6,209 bases of DNA from AV2 sp035637175 (GCA_035637175.1 DASPXS010000292.1:1-6209), one strand, 5' to 3'; numbered from the stretch's first letter, positions 1 to 5,961 are shown. Notes: generated by a model from the letters alone, not told the origin. Program-made: numbers and translations.

Positions 1-253
1 CGCTCTCCTTCGGGAAGAAATGTTCCGGCAACAAACCAAGATTGTTGCAGATGGCAAACATCCGGCGCGGCTTTCCGCCCGGCGTGGCGCCGGCGGCGAT
101 CCGCCTGGCCGCCGCGGCAAACGCCGGCGTCATGGCGTCCAGCAGCGGTAGTGAAAGCAGAATGCCGGCGCTGCGCAGAAACTTGCGCCGCGAGAGCGCG
201 GGGCGGGTGGTAACGAAAGGTGCGACGCTGGTTTTGGCGAAGTGCGTATTCAT
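1..253 (-). CDS. DUF1552 (HXXSHH) family exported protein, N-terminal part only
   Basis: This is the first 84 codons of a gene that runs off the left edge. The ATG at 251-253 is followed by a twin-arginine signal: SRRKFLRS at residues 21-28, a hydrophobic stretch (about residues 29-47, ILLSLPLLDAM...AFA), and a likely cleavage near AFA-AAA. The mature start (KPRRMFAICNNLGLLPEHFFP, ending near residue 82) reads like the opening of DUF1552 proteins, which are common in Verrucomicrobiota and Planctomycetota and have no established biochemical function. The Tat signal implies export of a folded protein. The family is normally encoded directly after a DUF1592 gene; here that partner ends 2.9 kb upstream at 3143, so the pair appears split. 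No clear ribosome binding site precedes the ATG. Family assignment is from the signal and the first 35 mature residues only. Confidence 0.8.
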   Translation of the reverse strand, partial: MNTHFAKTSVAPFVTTRPALSRRKFLRSAGILLSLPLLDAMTPAFAAAARRIAAGATPGGKPRRMFAICNNLGLLPEHFFPKES

Positions 254-258
254 GGCGA

Positions 259-409
259 GCGATCAGTAACCAGTTAACCGCAATCCGGACTGTAAGTCCA
301 GATCATAGTTGACCGGAGGCGGGATGGCGGGATGGCGGGATGGCGCGGGATGGGCTGGGTACATCGTGACCCATGACCTGATTTTCGCCTCGCGGTAACT
401 GGTGATCGC
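259..409. repeat. imperfect inverted repeat, 13-bp arms
   Basis: The left arm is GCGATCA-gtaa-CCAGTT at 259-275. The right arm is AACTGGTGATCGC at 397-409, the reverse complement except for a 4-base insertion in the left arm. The arms flank the tandem repeat at 318-351. The right arm lies at the point where similarity of the parE-like fragment to topoisomerases fades. This may mark a rearrangement joint, or it may be chance. Confidence 0.3.
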
Positions 410-658
410 GGCGGCAGACTGGCCCTCGCAGATGAACACAATCATGCCCTTACCGTTCTTACGCTTCTTGTCGAAGTGATTTTTGCAGTTCTTCAACTGC
501 GGGGTGTACAGCGTGACGACCTTGGCGCGTTCGCGGCCAGCCTGCCGTTTGTTGCGCTGGAAAAAATGCAGCAACTCCTCGCGCACGCTGTTCATGAGTT
601 CGGTAGAGAATCCGAAAAATACTGTCATGGCGGGGAAGTGTTGGTAAACAGGGTGCAT
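263..658 (-). pseudogene. fragment resembling topoisomerase IV subunit B (ParE/GyrB), TOPRIM start
   Basis: The open frame gives 131 residues; a stop in the same frame lies just upstream (677-679). The middle resembles the segment that enters the TOPRIM domain of type IIA topoisomerase B subunits: RERAK, then TPQLKNCKNHF (about residues 53-63), then MIVFICEGQSAAAITSYREA (about 72-91). In full-length ParE/GyrB the E-G-x-S-A glutamate binds the catalytic metal, and this motif is followed by R-D-x-x-T-Q-A and LRGK-type sequence. Here similarity stops at about residue 92 and the frame continues through a GC-rich tandem repeat to a TGA at 263-265. The ATPase and transducer domains are absent, and the stretch between FFQRNKRQA and RERAK seems shortened. 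A full-length subunit has 600 or more residues, so this cannot be a working topoisomerase. It is most likely a relic carried in or left by recombination. A small functional ORF is a less likely alternative. Its ATG overlaps the ATG of the plus-strand gene at 657 within GCATGG. Confidence 0.55.
318..351. repeat. short tandem repeat, GGCGGGAT x3 plus variant
   Basis: Three perfect head-to-tail copies of GGCGGGAT (318-325, 326-333, 334-341) are followed by GGCGCGGGAT (342-351) and a decayed continuation GGGCTGGGT. On the minus strand it encodes the low-complexity PAHPAPSRHPAIPPP stretch at the end of the parE-like fragment, which argues that this part of the frame is not conserved protein. Confidence 0.85.
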
Positions 659-1625
659 GGCACGGCCAAAAATGGTTCACGAGCCGAAACGCGCCAATGT
701 TCGCGTTCAGCGCATGAAAAAAAAGCCGCCAACGACCGAGGCGGACTGCAAGGTGGAAATCGAACGAATGCTAAAGAATTCGCAAACGAAGGTTATCATG
801 CCCGCCGTTGTCCTCGGTGTCCTACAACAACACGTGGCAAGTCAGCAGACTATCTTCTCCGACGCGGATGTTCGGACCTCATACCAATCGGCGGTTCGAT
901 TCCTTCGGAGACATCTTGGTCATGACGTCCATATCGGCGCAAAGTACGAGGACGCCTACGGCATGAGGATGTCTCGCTATGGAGTCTTGTCGTCCGTTGG
1001 ACATCTTCGCTATGAGCTTGCGAAAGGATTCGCCGACCACGCAGACAGGTTGTGTTCATGGATTCCAGATCGGGTTAAGCAGCATATCGAGTCGCGTATC
1101 GGCATTATTCCGCTGCTCGCAGACCCAACAGTTCGTCTCGAGATCTCCAACGACAATGCAAGGTTCATCGACCTCATAAAAGAATTGATCGCGGCCAATC
1201 CAACCAGCTTTGAAATAGTCAGCTTCGCAATAATTAAGGTCCACCTCGAACGTTTCGCGTGTAAAATTTATCGGGATACCCGGACGGCGGCTCATGACCA
1301 CGGGGTGGACTTGGCGACCAATTTCGGTGTCGTCTACCAGGTGAAGAAACTCCGAGTCGGAAGCCGGTCAGAAGCTGACAAGCTGTACGCCGAACTAAAG
1401 TTGAATTTTGACAGCGAACGCTTGCAGGATGGAAATGTGATACTCGTCATAGACGACATCGCCGAAGAAGTCCGTCGCTATCTGATCAACATGAAGGTGC
1501 AATCAATCAAGACGGGCCATTTGTTGAAGATTGCGAACGGATTCGAGGAATCTGAAGACCGCCAAAAAGTGCTTCGCGTCATCTATGAAGAATTTCGCCG
1601 CGATTATGCAGGCAGCGTAAAATAA
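657..1625 (+). CDS. probable type II restriction endonuclease, HaeII family
   Basis: The protein has 322 residues. Its C-terminal half reads like a PD-(D/E)XK nuclease: a helix with E186 (FEIVSFAIIKVHLERFACK), then GVDL with D218, then VYQVKKL with Q228 and K230. This fits the order helix-Glu, Asp, (Glu/Gln)-x-Lys of the metal-binding core. The following blocks (ELKLNFDSERLQDG near 246-259, VILVIDD near 261-267, YLINMKVQSIK near 275-285, KVLRVIYEEFRRDY near 304-317) look to me like the HaeII-type family, whose founding enzyme cuts RGCGCY. The N-terminal half (about 25-180) is helical and unassigned, perhaps DNA recognition. No methyltransferase gene lies beside it, which is unusual for type II restriction. 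The start is uncertain: ATG 657 has only a very close AGGG, while ATG 672 or ATG 714 would shorten the basic N-terminus. It ends tail to tail with the next gene, 3 bp apart. Nuclease fold is fairly likely; the HaeII label is from memory, without a search. Confidence 0.6.
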   Translation: MARPKMVHEPKRANVRVQRMKKKPPTTEADCKVEIERMLKNSQTKVIMPAVVLGVLQQHVASQQTIFSDADVRTSYQSAVRFLRRHLGHDVHIGAKYEDAYGMRMSRYGVLSSVGHLRYELAKGFADHADRLCSWIPDRVKQHIESRIGIIPLLADPTVRLEISNDNARFIDLIKELIAANPTSFEIVSFAIIKVHLERFACKIYRDTRTAAHDHGVDLATNFGVVYQVKKLRVGSRSEADKLYAELKLNFDSERLQDGNVILVIDDIAEEVRRYLINMKVQSIKTGHLLKIANGFEESEDRQKVLRVIYEEFRRDYAGSVK

Positions 1626-1628
1626 CGT

Positions 1629-1907
1629 CTAGCGGGCCATCGCCTCAGCCGCTTCACAAGCTTCGTCCTCGCGGGTGAATCGGCGTTGACGTTTGATTGA
1701 ATAACTAATCGGGTAATTTCCTTCGACCACGAGCAATGTCGCTCCTCCGAAACCGTCTGCTTCGACAATAATGTCTTCATCGGACCACATGCTGCGTGTT
1801 GCTTGGAAAACCACCTCACCGGCCCGTGAACAGCCAAGTTGTTTGCGGAGCTTTTCCGATTCGAGTTCAATACTGCGGAGTCTTTTGAGGCGGGAGCTAA
1901 TGCTCAT
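1629..1907 (-). CDS. small protein of unknown function, 92 residues
   Basis: I do not recognise this protein. It starts with a charged helix likely to form a coiled coil (RLKRLRSIELESEKLRKQLG, residues 6-25). A strand-rich middle follows (EVVFQATRS, EDIIVEAD, GATLLVVEG, PISYSIKRQRRFTR) and then an acidic alanine-rich helix (EDEACEAAEAMA). No signal peptide or membrane segment is seen. The amino-acid mix and absence of low complexity make it plausible as a real gene, although no Shine-Dalgarno sequence precedes the ATG at 1905-1907. It is convergent with the restriction-type gene, with the stop codons 3 bp apart, and lies on the same strand as the TIR-like gene 231 bp upstream. It is too short to be a DNA methyltransferase. 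Confidence 0.55.
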   Translation of the reverse strand: MSISSRLKRLRSIELESEKLRKQLGCSRAGEVVFQATRSMWSDEDIIVEADGFGGATLLVVEGNYPISYSIKRQRRFTREDEACEAAEAMAR

Positions 1908-2059
1908 TGGAGTTGAGGGCGATTAGGGAAAACGCTAAACGTCGAGACGTCGTCCGATGTCCAGGAGTTGCCCAGCCATCTTCGCCGGAACTCGGATGAC
2001 GGTCGTTTGGCCGGAGTTCCATTTGCGAGGATAAGTGGTAGATGAACGAGCCATACGCA

Positions 2060-2088
2060 ATTGATGTCGAATTGTCTCCGAAAGTCAA
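2060..2088 (-). promoter_or_regulatory. weak candidate sigma70-type promoter
   Basis: On the minus strand TTGACT (2083-2088) is followed after 17 bases by ATCAAT (2060-2065). The -35 fits well and the -10 poorly. It would drive the 92-residue gene with a leader of roughly 145 bases. The -35 directly abuts the palindromic box at 2089-2101. Confidence 0.25.
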
Positions 2089-2120
2089 CCCTGTAACAGG
2101 GATTTTATTCCCTGTAACAG
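2089..2120. repeat. two phased palindromic CCTGTAACAG boxes, possible operator or hairpin
   Basis: The first box, CCCTGTAACAGGG at 2089-2101, is a perfect dyad around a central A. The second, CCCTGTAACAG at 2110-2120, repeats the same 11 bases 21 bp further on, about two helical turns. Two readings are possible. It could be a tandem operator immediately upstream of a -35-like TTGACT. Alternatively, ACAGGGA (2096-2102) and TCCCTGT (2109-2115) could form a 7-bp hairpin with a 6-base loop about 20 bases after the stop of the TIR-like gene. No U-tract follows the hairpin, so a classical terminator is unlikely. It could also be part of a dispersed intergenic repeat. Confidence 0.6.
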
Positions 2121-2138
2121 AAGCCTGATCTTCGGCTT

Positions 2139-3041
2139 TCAGTAAGGTCGAGGACCTTCCTGGCAATAGTGTCCCTCAGCGACCACGAGGCACTCGGGAT
2201 GTCGCAGGGTCTCGAATGCGATGACCGTCATTCGATTGTCGCGGTCTTTGACTTGACCAATCCTGAGACCGTTTCGCTCCTGAAGCATCTGGTGTAGGAA
2301 TGACACGTCTGGCCGGACTACTCCCACCCAACAAAGGAAAGGATCGGAGTTGATGTCAACGTCGCGATGGAATTTGAAGCGGCGATCGTGAACCACGCTC
2401 ACTTGCGCCTGTGGATTGAGGCTCTGTTGGAAAACCTTGAGTCTTTCCGAGATTGCTTCCCAGCCTGCGCCAGAGTTTTCTTCAATCAGTCGCACGGCTT
2501 TTCGAAGCGCACTGATCGCCACATTGATGGCGATACTTGACTCGATCTTCAAGAAGTCGGCAACAGGGTTGTCGCGACGGGGAGTTGAATCGATATGTCG
2601 CGTTAATTCGGCGTCGAAACCTGGACGCTCTTTGTCGTCGTAAAAAATGATTCCATAATCACGAACGTCAAAAGCCGGCTTCTGGCCTTTTTGAATGGCC
2701 AAGACAGTTCCAAGGCGAGACGTATGCCGGATTCCAAGTTCATACCAGACGTTCGGGTTGTTGTCAGTAAGAACAGCAAAGACCAAATCGCAGTAAGCGA
2801 GATCATGCACGATGTCCTTTGAAATCTTGCCCGTCTTGGCTTCCGAACGATGCACAACAAAGCCCTGTGAGCTTATCGCCGGGTACAAGAACTTCTCAAA
2901 GAATTCAGTCCAGTAATCTTCCGTGTGATCTTCCGTCGTCTTCGAAAACGGCATGATTACGAAGCAGCTCCTTTGCCTGGCGTCGAGAACGGGTTTCTCG
3001 ACATTCGGTCCACCTCTTTCCATCACGAAGAATTCGTTCAT
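2139..3041 (-). CDS. TIR-like / nucleoside deoxyribosyltransferase-like protein with unassigned C-terminal region
   Basis: The protein has 300 residues. The N-terminal domain (about 24-160) has the signature of the nucleoside 2-deoxyribosyltransferase/TIR-like superfamily: CFVIMPFS at 26-33, a helix ending in ISSQGFVVHR (57-65), GKISKDIVHDLAYCDLVFAVLTD (71-93, continuing into the next motif), and NPNVWYELGIRH at 95-106. E101 falls at the position of the catalytic glutamate of this fold. Relatives cleave N-glycosidic bonds of nucleotides, and many immune members degrade NAD+ or bind a nucleotide signal; activity here is inferred. Residues about 160-300 hold a helical stretch (160-210) and a strand-rich end (FLCWVGVVRPDVSFLHQMLQ near 235-254) that I cannot assign. 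No signal peptide or membrane span is seen, so it should be cytosolic. The ATG at 3039-3041 lies 101 bp after the DUF1592 stop on the same strand, with no good ribosome binding site at normal spacing. Lower GC than its left neighbour supports transfer. Confidence 0.75.
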   Translation of the reverse strand: MNEFFVMERGGPNVEKPVLDARQRSCFVIMPFSKTTEDHTEDYWTEFFEKFLYPAISSQGFVVHRSEAKTGKISKDIVHDLAYCDLVFAVLTDNNPNVWYELGIRHTSRLGTVLAIQKGQKPAFDVRDYGIIFYDDKERPGFDAELTRHIDSTPRRDNPVADFLKIESSIAINVAISALRKAVRLIEENSGAGWEAISERLKVFQQSLNPQAQVSVVHDRRFKFHRDVDINSDPFLCWVGVVRPDVSFLHQMLQERNGLRIGQVKDRDNRMTVIAFETLRHPECLVVAEGHYCQEGPRPY

Positions 3042-3112
3042 GGTCGTCGGTTTCGAACCTCACTCCTCTACCGGCACGACGAGGCATTCCATGATGTAAT
3101 CCTTCCGCTCGG

Positions 3113-3133
3113 GCGTGTTCTCGCAGGACACGC
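3113..3133 (-). terminator. weak terminator-like hairpin after the DUF1592 gene
   Basis: On the minus strand GCGTGT and ACACGC form a 6-bp stem around a 9-base loop, 10 bases after the DUF1592 stop codon. No T-run follows, so termination would be inefficient at best and read-through into the TIR-like gene is possible. Confidence 0.2.
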
Positions 3134-3142
3134 AATTTAAGT

Positions 3143-5764
3143 TTATTTGAACAAAAACAATTCGCTCTGGACAATCTCATGGACCAGCGAGCGCACGCCG
3201 TAATGGCTGGGGCCGGCGCGTTGCAGGATTTGCTCGATTTGTTCGCGGTCGGCGAAGCGGATGGGGGCGCCGGTCGCATAGACCGCCAGTTGGCGGGCAA
3301 GGTTGCGGGCGAGCCGCTTTTCGTCGGCGAGCAGCAGTTGTTTCAGCTCGCGAACGTCGCCGAACTTCCGTCCATCCGGCAGTTCGCCGCTGGCATCGAC
3401 GGGCAGGGCGTAGTGAAAGGCAAATTTCTGCCCGCTCTTGGCGATGCCTTTCTCCGGTTCGTCGTTGCCTTCCGCGCGATAGCGGTCGCGCCAACCGCCC
3501 ATCACATCGAAGTTCTCCAGCGCGAATCCGGCTGGATCAATCTTGGCGTGGCACGCGTTGCAGGTTTCCAGGGTGCGATGCTTATCGAGTTGCTGGCGGA
3601 TGGTCACCGCGCCGCGGGTGTCTGGCTCAACGGCGGGCACGCTGGGGGGCGGGGGCGGCGGTTTCTGGCCGAGGATGCGTTCCATGATCCACGCGCCGCG
3701 AAGCACGGGCGAAGTCGTGGTGCCGTTGGCGGTGACCTTGAGCACGGCGGCCTGCGTCATCAGTCCGCCGCGCGGGCTGTCCTCGGGCAATGGCGTGCGG
3801 CACAAGGCCACACCCTGCACCGGCGGCAGGCCGTAGTGCGCAGCGAGACGCTCGTTGAGCATCGCGAAGTCCGAGGCGACGATGTTATGCGCCGGCAGAT
3901 CCTCCCGCAGCAGTTCGGCGAAGAAAAGCTGTGTCTCCTCCAGCGCGGACTCGGTGAGCAAGTCGTCGAGGTAGTAGTCGGAATATAAGGTGGCGTCCGG
4001 AGCCGTGGCGACAATTTTTCGGAGATCGAGCCAGTAATCCAGAAAGGCATCGATGAACCGTCGCGCTTTCGGGTCGGCCAACAGCCGGTCCGTCTGCGCG
4101 CGCAACACGTCGGGTCGGTGCAGTTCATTCCTTTCCGCGCAGCGGCGGAGCTCATCGTCTGGCGGGGAGTTCCAGAGGAAGAACGCCAGGCGCGAGGCCA
4201 GCGCGGAGTCATCCAGCCGCCCCGGCTTCTCCTCCAGGCAAACAAACTCCGGCGAACAGAGCACAGCCGTGTAGGCGGCGATCATTGCGTCAGTGAAGTT
4301 GTTTCCCTTTTTCAACGCGCTGCGAACGACGGGCAGGAAGCGTTTCAACTCCGCGTCGTCTGTCGGGTGTCGATAGGCCTGCCGGATGAACTCCCGAAGC
4401 AGCCGTTCGGCGTCGGCCATCGGATTCTTTGAAATCACTTCCACGCCGGGCGGTGGCTTAAATCGCCGCTCGCCGAACCGGTTGGTTTCGCCCGGCTTCG
4501 CCTCGGTCGCCGTCAGCTTGCGATTCACCATCGGCAGGTCGCCGAAGAGGAGCTTGTGCCCGGCAGTGGGCCACTGGTCGTAAATCGGGCCCTCGACTTC
4601 GAGCCAGCGGAAGACCACGCCAGGCTGGCCGTCTTTTTCCGCCAGCGGATTTTGCCAGCGGCCCGCGCCGGGCCGGGAGCGGAACAGCCGTCCGGCGTCG
4701 GGCCGAATCATTTCGCCGGCGAGCAGCCACGCGTTGATTTCGTGGATTTGCGGCTCCGGGGTGATGTCGAATTTGCCGAGCCAGCGCAGCAACTGCGGCG
4801 GCGTCTCCGAATAAATCACCACCGGCTCGTCGCGACGGCCGCACGATATGTCGTCGAGATTCGGGATAAACCATTTGTTGCTTTCGCCCGGTCCGACCCA
4901 TACGGAATAGGCGTTGAAACGGAGCTTGTAGCGGCCAGCGACTGGCGCCTTGAACTGGTTGAACTTCGGCTCGATCGGCTCGTAGGCGCTGGCCACCACG
5001 CCCACGCCTTCCAATTCGCGCAACTCGGCGTTGGTGCTGGTGATCGGCGCTTTTCCGGCGCGCACGTCGGGCTGTCCTTCAAAGCCGAGCACCGGGAACG
5101 TGGCGCGTTCGGGCGCGGTGTTGAAAACGGAGAACTTCATCGGACCCGTGTAGCTGCGCTGATCGCGCGCGTAGTAGCGCTTCACCTTCGGCTGGGGCGG
5201 CTCGACCTGCGTCGCCATCGCCTGGCGCAGCGCGTAATCCGCCGCGCCGAGATAGCGCGCCATCTGGACATGCGACACGTCGAGCGCATCGCCGATCTTG
5301 TTGAAGCGATCCGCCTCACCATCCTCCGGCAGCGAGTTGCGCACCTGCAGCCACGGCGCGTGGAGCAGGTCGCGCAGCGCGTTCTCGTACTCGTAACGGT
5401 TGAGCCGTCGCTGCGTCGCCCGGCCTTCCTTCGCAAAGCGCGCCCGTTCCGCCTCGGTCAGCGCGGTTGCCAGTGATTTGGCAAACGCCTCCGCTTCCGC
5501 CGGCTCAGGCCGCGCCTTCTTCTTCTTCGGCGGCATCTCGCCGTTGCTGACGCGGTCGTGCACCAGCACCCAGCGAGAAAAGTTCGTGGAGTTGGCGGGG
5601 TCGAACTTCAGCGCGGTCAAATCCAGCCCGCCTTTCTTCGTGTCCGCGTCGTGACACTCGAGGCAATGCTTTTCGACGAACTGCCGGCTCGCGCGCGGCA
5701 GGTCGCCGCACAATACCGGTCCGGTGACGGCGCAAAGCAGGCTAAACCCGAGGAATGCCTTCAT
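3143..5764 (-). CDS. exported DUF1592-type multidomain cytochrome-like protein
   Basis: The 873-residue protein starts at ATG 5762-5764, giving a Sec signal peptide (MKAFLGFSLLCAVTGPVLCG). The frame stays open further upstream, but that part has no protein-like character. Domains in order: PSCyt1 cytochrome-like segment (about 25-100) with haem-binding CLECH at 34-38 and GEMPP at 75-79, whose Met could be the axial ligand; DUF1587 (about 116-182, RRLNRYEYENALRDLL); a strand-rich sandwich-like region (about 200-350); DUF1595 (about 450-512); DUF1592 (about 516-645, LASRLAFFLWNSPPDDELR); DUF1588 (about 664-762) with a proline run and a second CxxCH, CNACHAKIDPAGFALENFD at 735-753; and DUF1585 (about 797-870). 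This is the standard set in Planctomycetota and Verrucomicrobiota, at near usual length. Two CxxCH motifs suggest periplasmic electron transfer, but the physiological role is unknown. Its customary DUF1552 partner is at 1-253 instead of directly downstream. Codon use is GC-rich like that partner and unlike the intervening genes. Confidence 0.93.
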   Translation of the reverse strand: MKAFLGFSLLCAVTGPVLCGDLPRASRQFVEKHCLECHDADTKKGGLDLTALKFDPANSTNFSRWVLVHDRVSNGEMPPKKKKARPEPAEAEAFAKSLATALTEAERARFAKEGRATQRRLNRYEYENALRDLLHAPWLQVRNSLPEDGEADRFNKIGDALDVSHVQMARYLGAADYALRQAMATQVEPPQPKVKRYYARDQRSYTGPMKFSVFNTAPERATFPVLGFEGQPDVRAGKAPITSTNAELRELEGVGVVASAYEPIEPKFNQFKAPVAGRYKLRFNAYSVWVGPGESNKWFIPNLDDISCGRRDEPVVIYSETPPQLLRWLGKFDITPEPQIHEINAWLLAGEMIRPDAGRLFRSRPGAGRWQNPLAEKDGQPGVVFRWLEVEGPIYDQWPTAGHKLLFGDLPMVNRKLTATEAKPGETNRFGERRFKPPPGVEVISKNPMADAERLLREFIRQAYRHPTDDAELKRFLPVVRSALKKGNNFTDAMIAAYTAVLCSPEFVCLEEKPGRLDDSALASRLAFFLWNSPPDDELRRCAERNELHRPDVLRAQTDRLLADPKARRFIDAFLDYWLDLRKIVATAPDATLYSDYYLDDLLTESALEETQLFFAELLREDLPAHNIVASDFAMLNERLAAHYGLPPVQGVALCRTPLPEDSPRGGLMTQAAVLKVTANGTTTSPVLRGAWIMERILGQKPPPPPPSVPAVEPDTRGAVTIRQQLDKHRTLETCNACHAKIDPAGFALENFDVMGGWRDRYRAEGNDEPEKGIAKSGQKFAFHYALPVDASGELPDGRKFGDVRELKQLLLADEKRLARNLARQLAVYATGAPIRFADREQIEQILQRAGPSHYGVRSLVHEIVQSELFLFK

Positions 5765-5800
5765 GCCATGGAAGCGTCGCACATTCACAAGACTGTTGCC

Positions 5801-5829
5801 ATTCAATTCCCGGCCCGGCGCAAAGTCAA
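5801..5829 (-). promoter_or_regulatory. candidate sigma70-type promoter of the DUF1592 gene
   Basis: On the minus strand TTGACT (5824-5829) and TTGAAT (5801-5806) are spaced by exactly 17 bases, matching the -35 consensus at five of six positions and the -10 at four of six. The start would be near 5794, leaving a leader of about 30 bases before the ATG at 5764. This also supports starting the protein at 5764 and not further upstream. No strong Shine-Dalgarno sequence is visible in the leader. Confidence 0.45.
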
Positions 5830-5853
5830 CGCAAGGGTGTGATCCAAGGTGCG

Positions 5854-5875
5854 GTCCGCGGACGGCGGGTCCGCG
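5854..5875. repeat. palindrome and hairpin GTCCGCGGAC / CGCGGAC-GTCCGCG
   Basis: GTCCGCGGAC at 5854-5863 is a perfect 10-bp palindrome. Its right half also pairs with GTCCGCG at 5869-5875 to make a 7-bp stem with a 5-base loop. It lies 25-45 bp upstream of the -35 box, where it could be a regulator site or part of a dispersed repeat. Confidence 0.5.
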
Positions 5876-5942
5876 ACCCACAGCGGGTTCCCGAAGGCGG
5901 ACGCACGGGGAATAAGCAGGCGTTTTGGAGGATCCATGGTGC

Positions 5943-5961
5943 TGCGGCTCACTGAGCCGCA
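5943..5961. repeat. near-perfect hairpin TGCGGCTCA-C-TGAGCCGCA
   Basis: Nine-base arms with a single central base form an 8-bp GC-rich stem with a 3-base loop. It is about 110 bases downstream of the preceding stop codon and has no T-run, so it is not a typical intrinsic terminator. It may belong to an intergenic repeat family. Confidence 0.7.

Larger units (their letters stand above)
254..3142. other. probable accessory insertion splitting a DUF1592-DUF1552 gene pair
   Basis: The DNA between the end of the DUF1592 gene and the start of the DUF1552 gene differs from both flanks. It is visibly less GC-rich, gene orientation is mixed, and it holds two probable defence-type proteins, one small unknown protein and gene fragments. 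In related genomes the two flanking genes are usually neighbours on the same strand, so the simplest reading is an insertion. No integrase, transposase, terminal inverted repeat or clear target-site duplication is visible at either end, so the mechanism is unknown and the boundaries are only approximate (within tens of bases of 254 and 3142). Confidence 0.5.

Noticed and set aside
476..925. 149-residue plus-strand ORF
   Set aside because: Overlaps the nuclease-like gene in another frame and the parE-like fragment antisense; no coherent protein features.
1897..2166. 89-residue minus-strand ORF across the 1908-2138 gap
   Set aside because: It overlaps both neighbouring genes and runs through the palindromic boxes; composition gives no domain. 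I could not exclude it, but the regulatory or repeat reading is simpler.
254..3142. Transposon, integron or CRISPR origin of the insert
   Set aside because: No transposase, integrase, attC-like site, target duplication or regularly spaced repeats could be seen.
3179..3988. 269-residue plus-strand ORF
   Set aside because: Antisense shadow of the DUF1592 gene, whose domains and signal peptide explain this DNA.
4556..5476. 306-residue plus-strand ORF
   Set aside because: Antisense to the DUF1592 gene; arginine/histidine-rich composition typical of a GC-rich shadow frame.
735..5650. Novelty of two CxxCH motifs in the DUF1592 protein
   Set aside because: Both the N-terminal cytochrome motif and the DUF1588 CxxCH are normal for this architecture.
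5803..5937. 44-residue minus-strand ORF starting MDPPKRLL
   Set aside because: It ends inside the -10 box of the DUF1592 promoter and overlaps the palindrome cluster; it is more likely a chance frame in GC-rich DNA.
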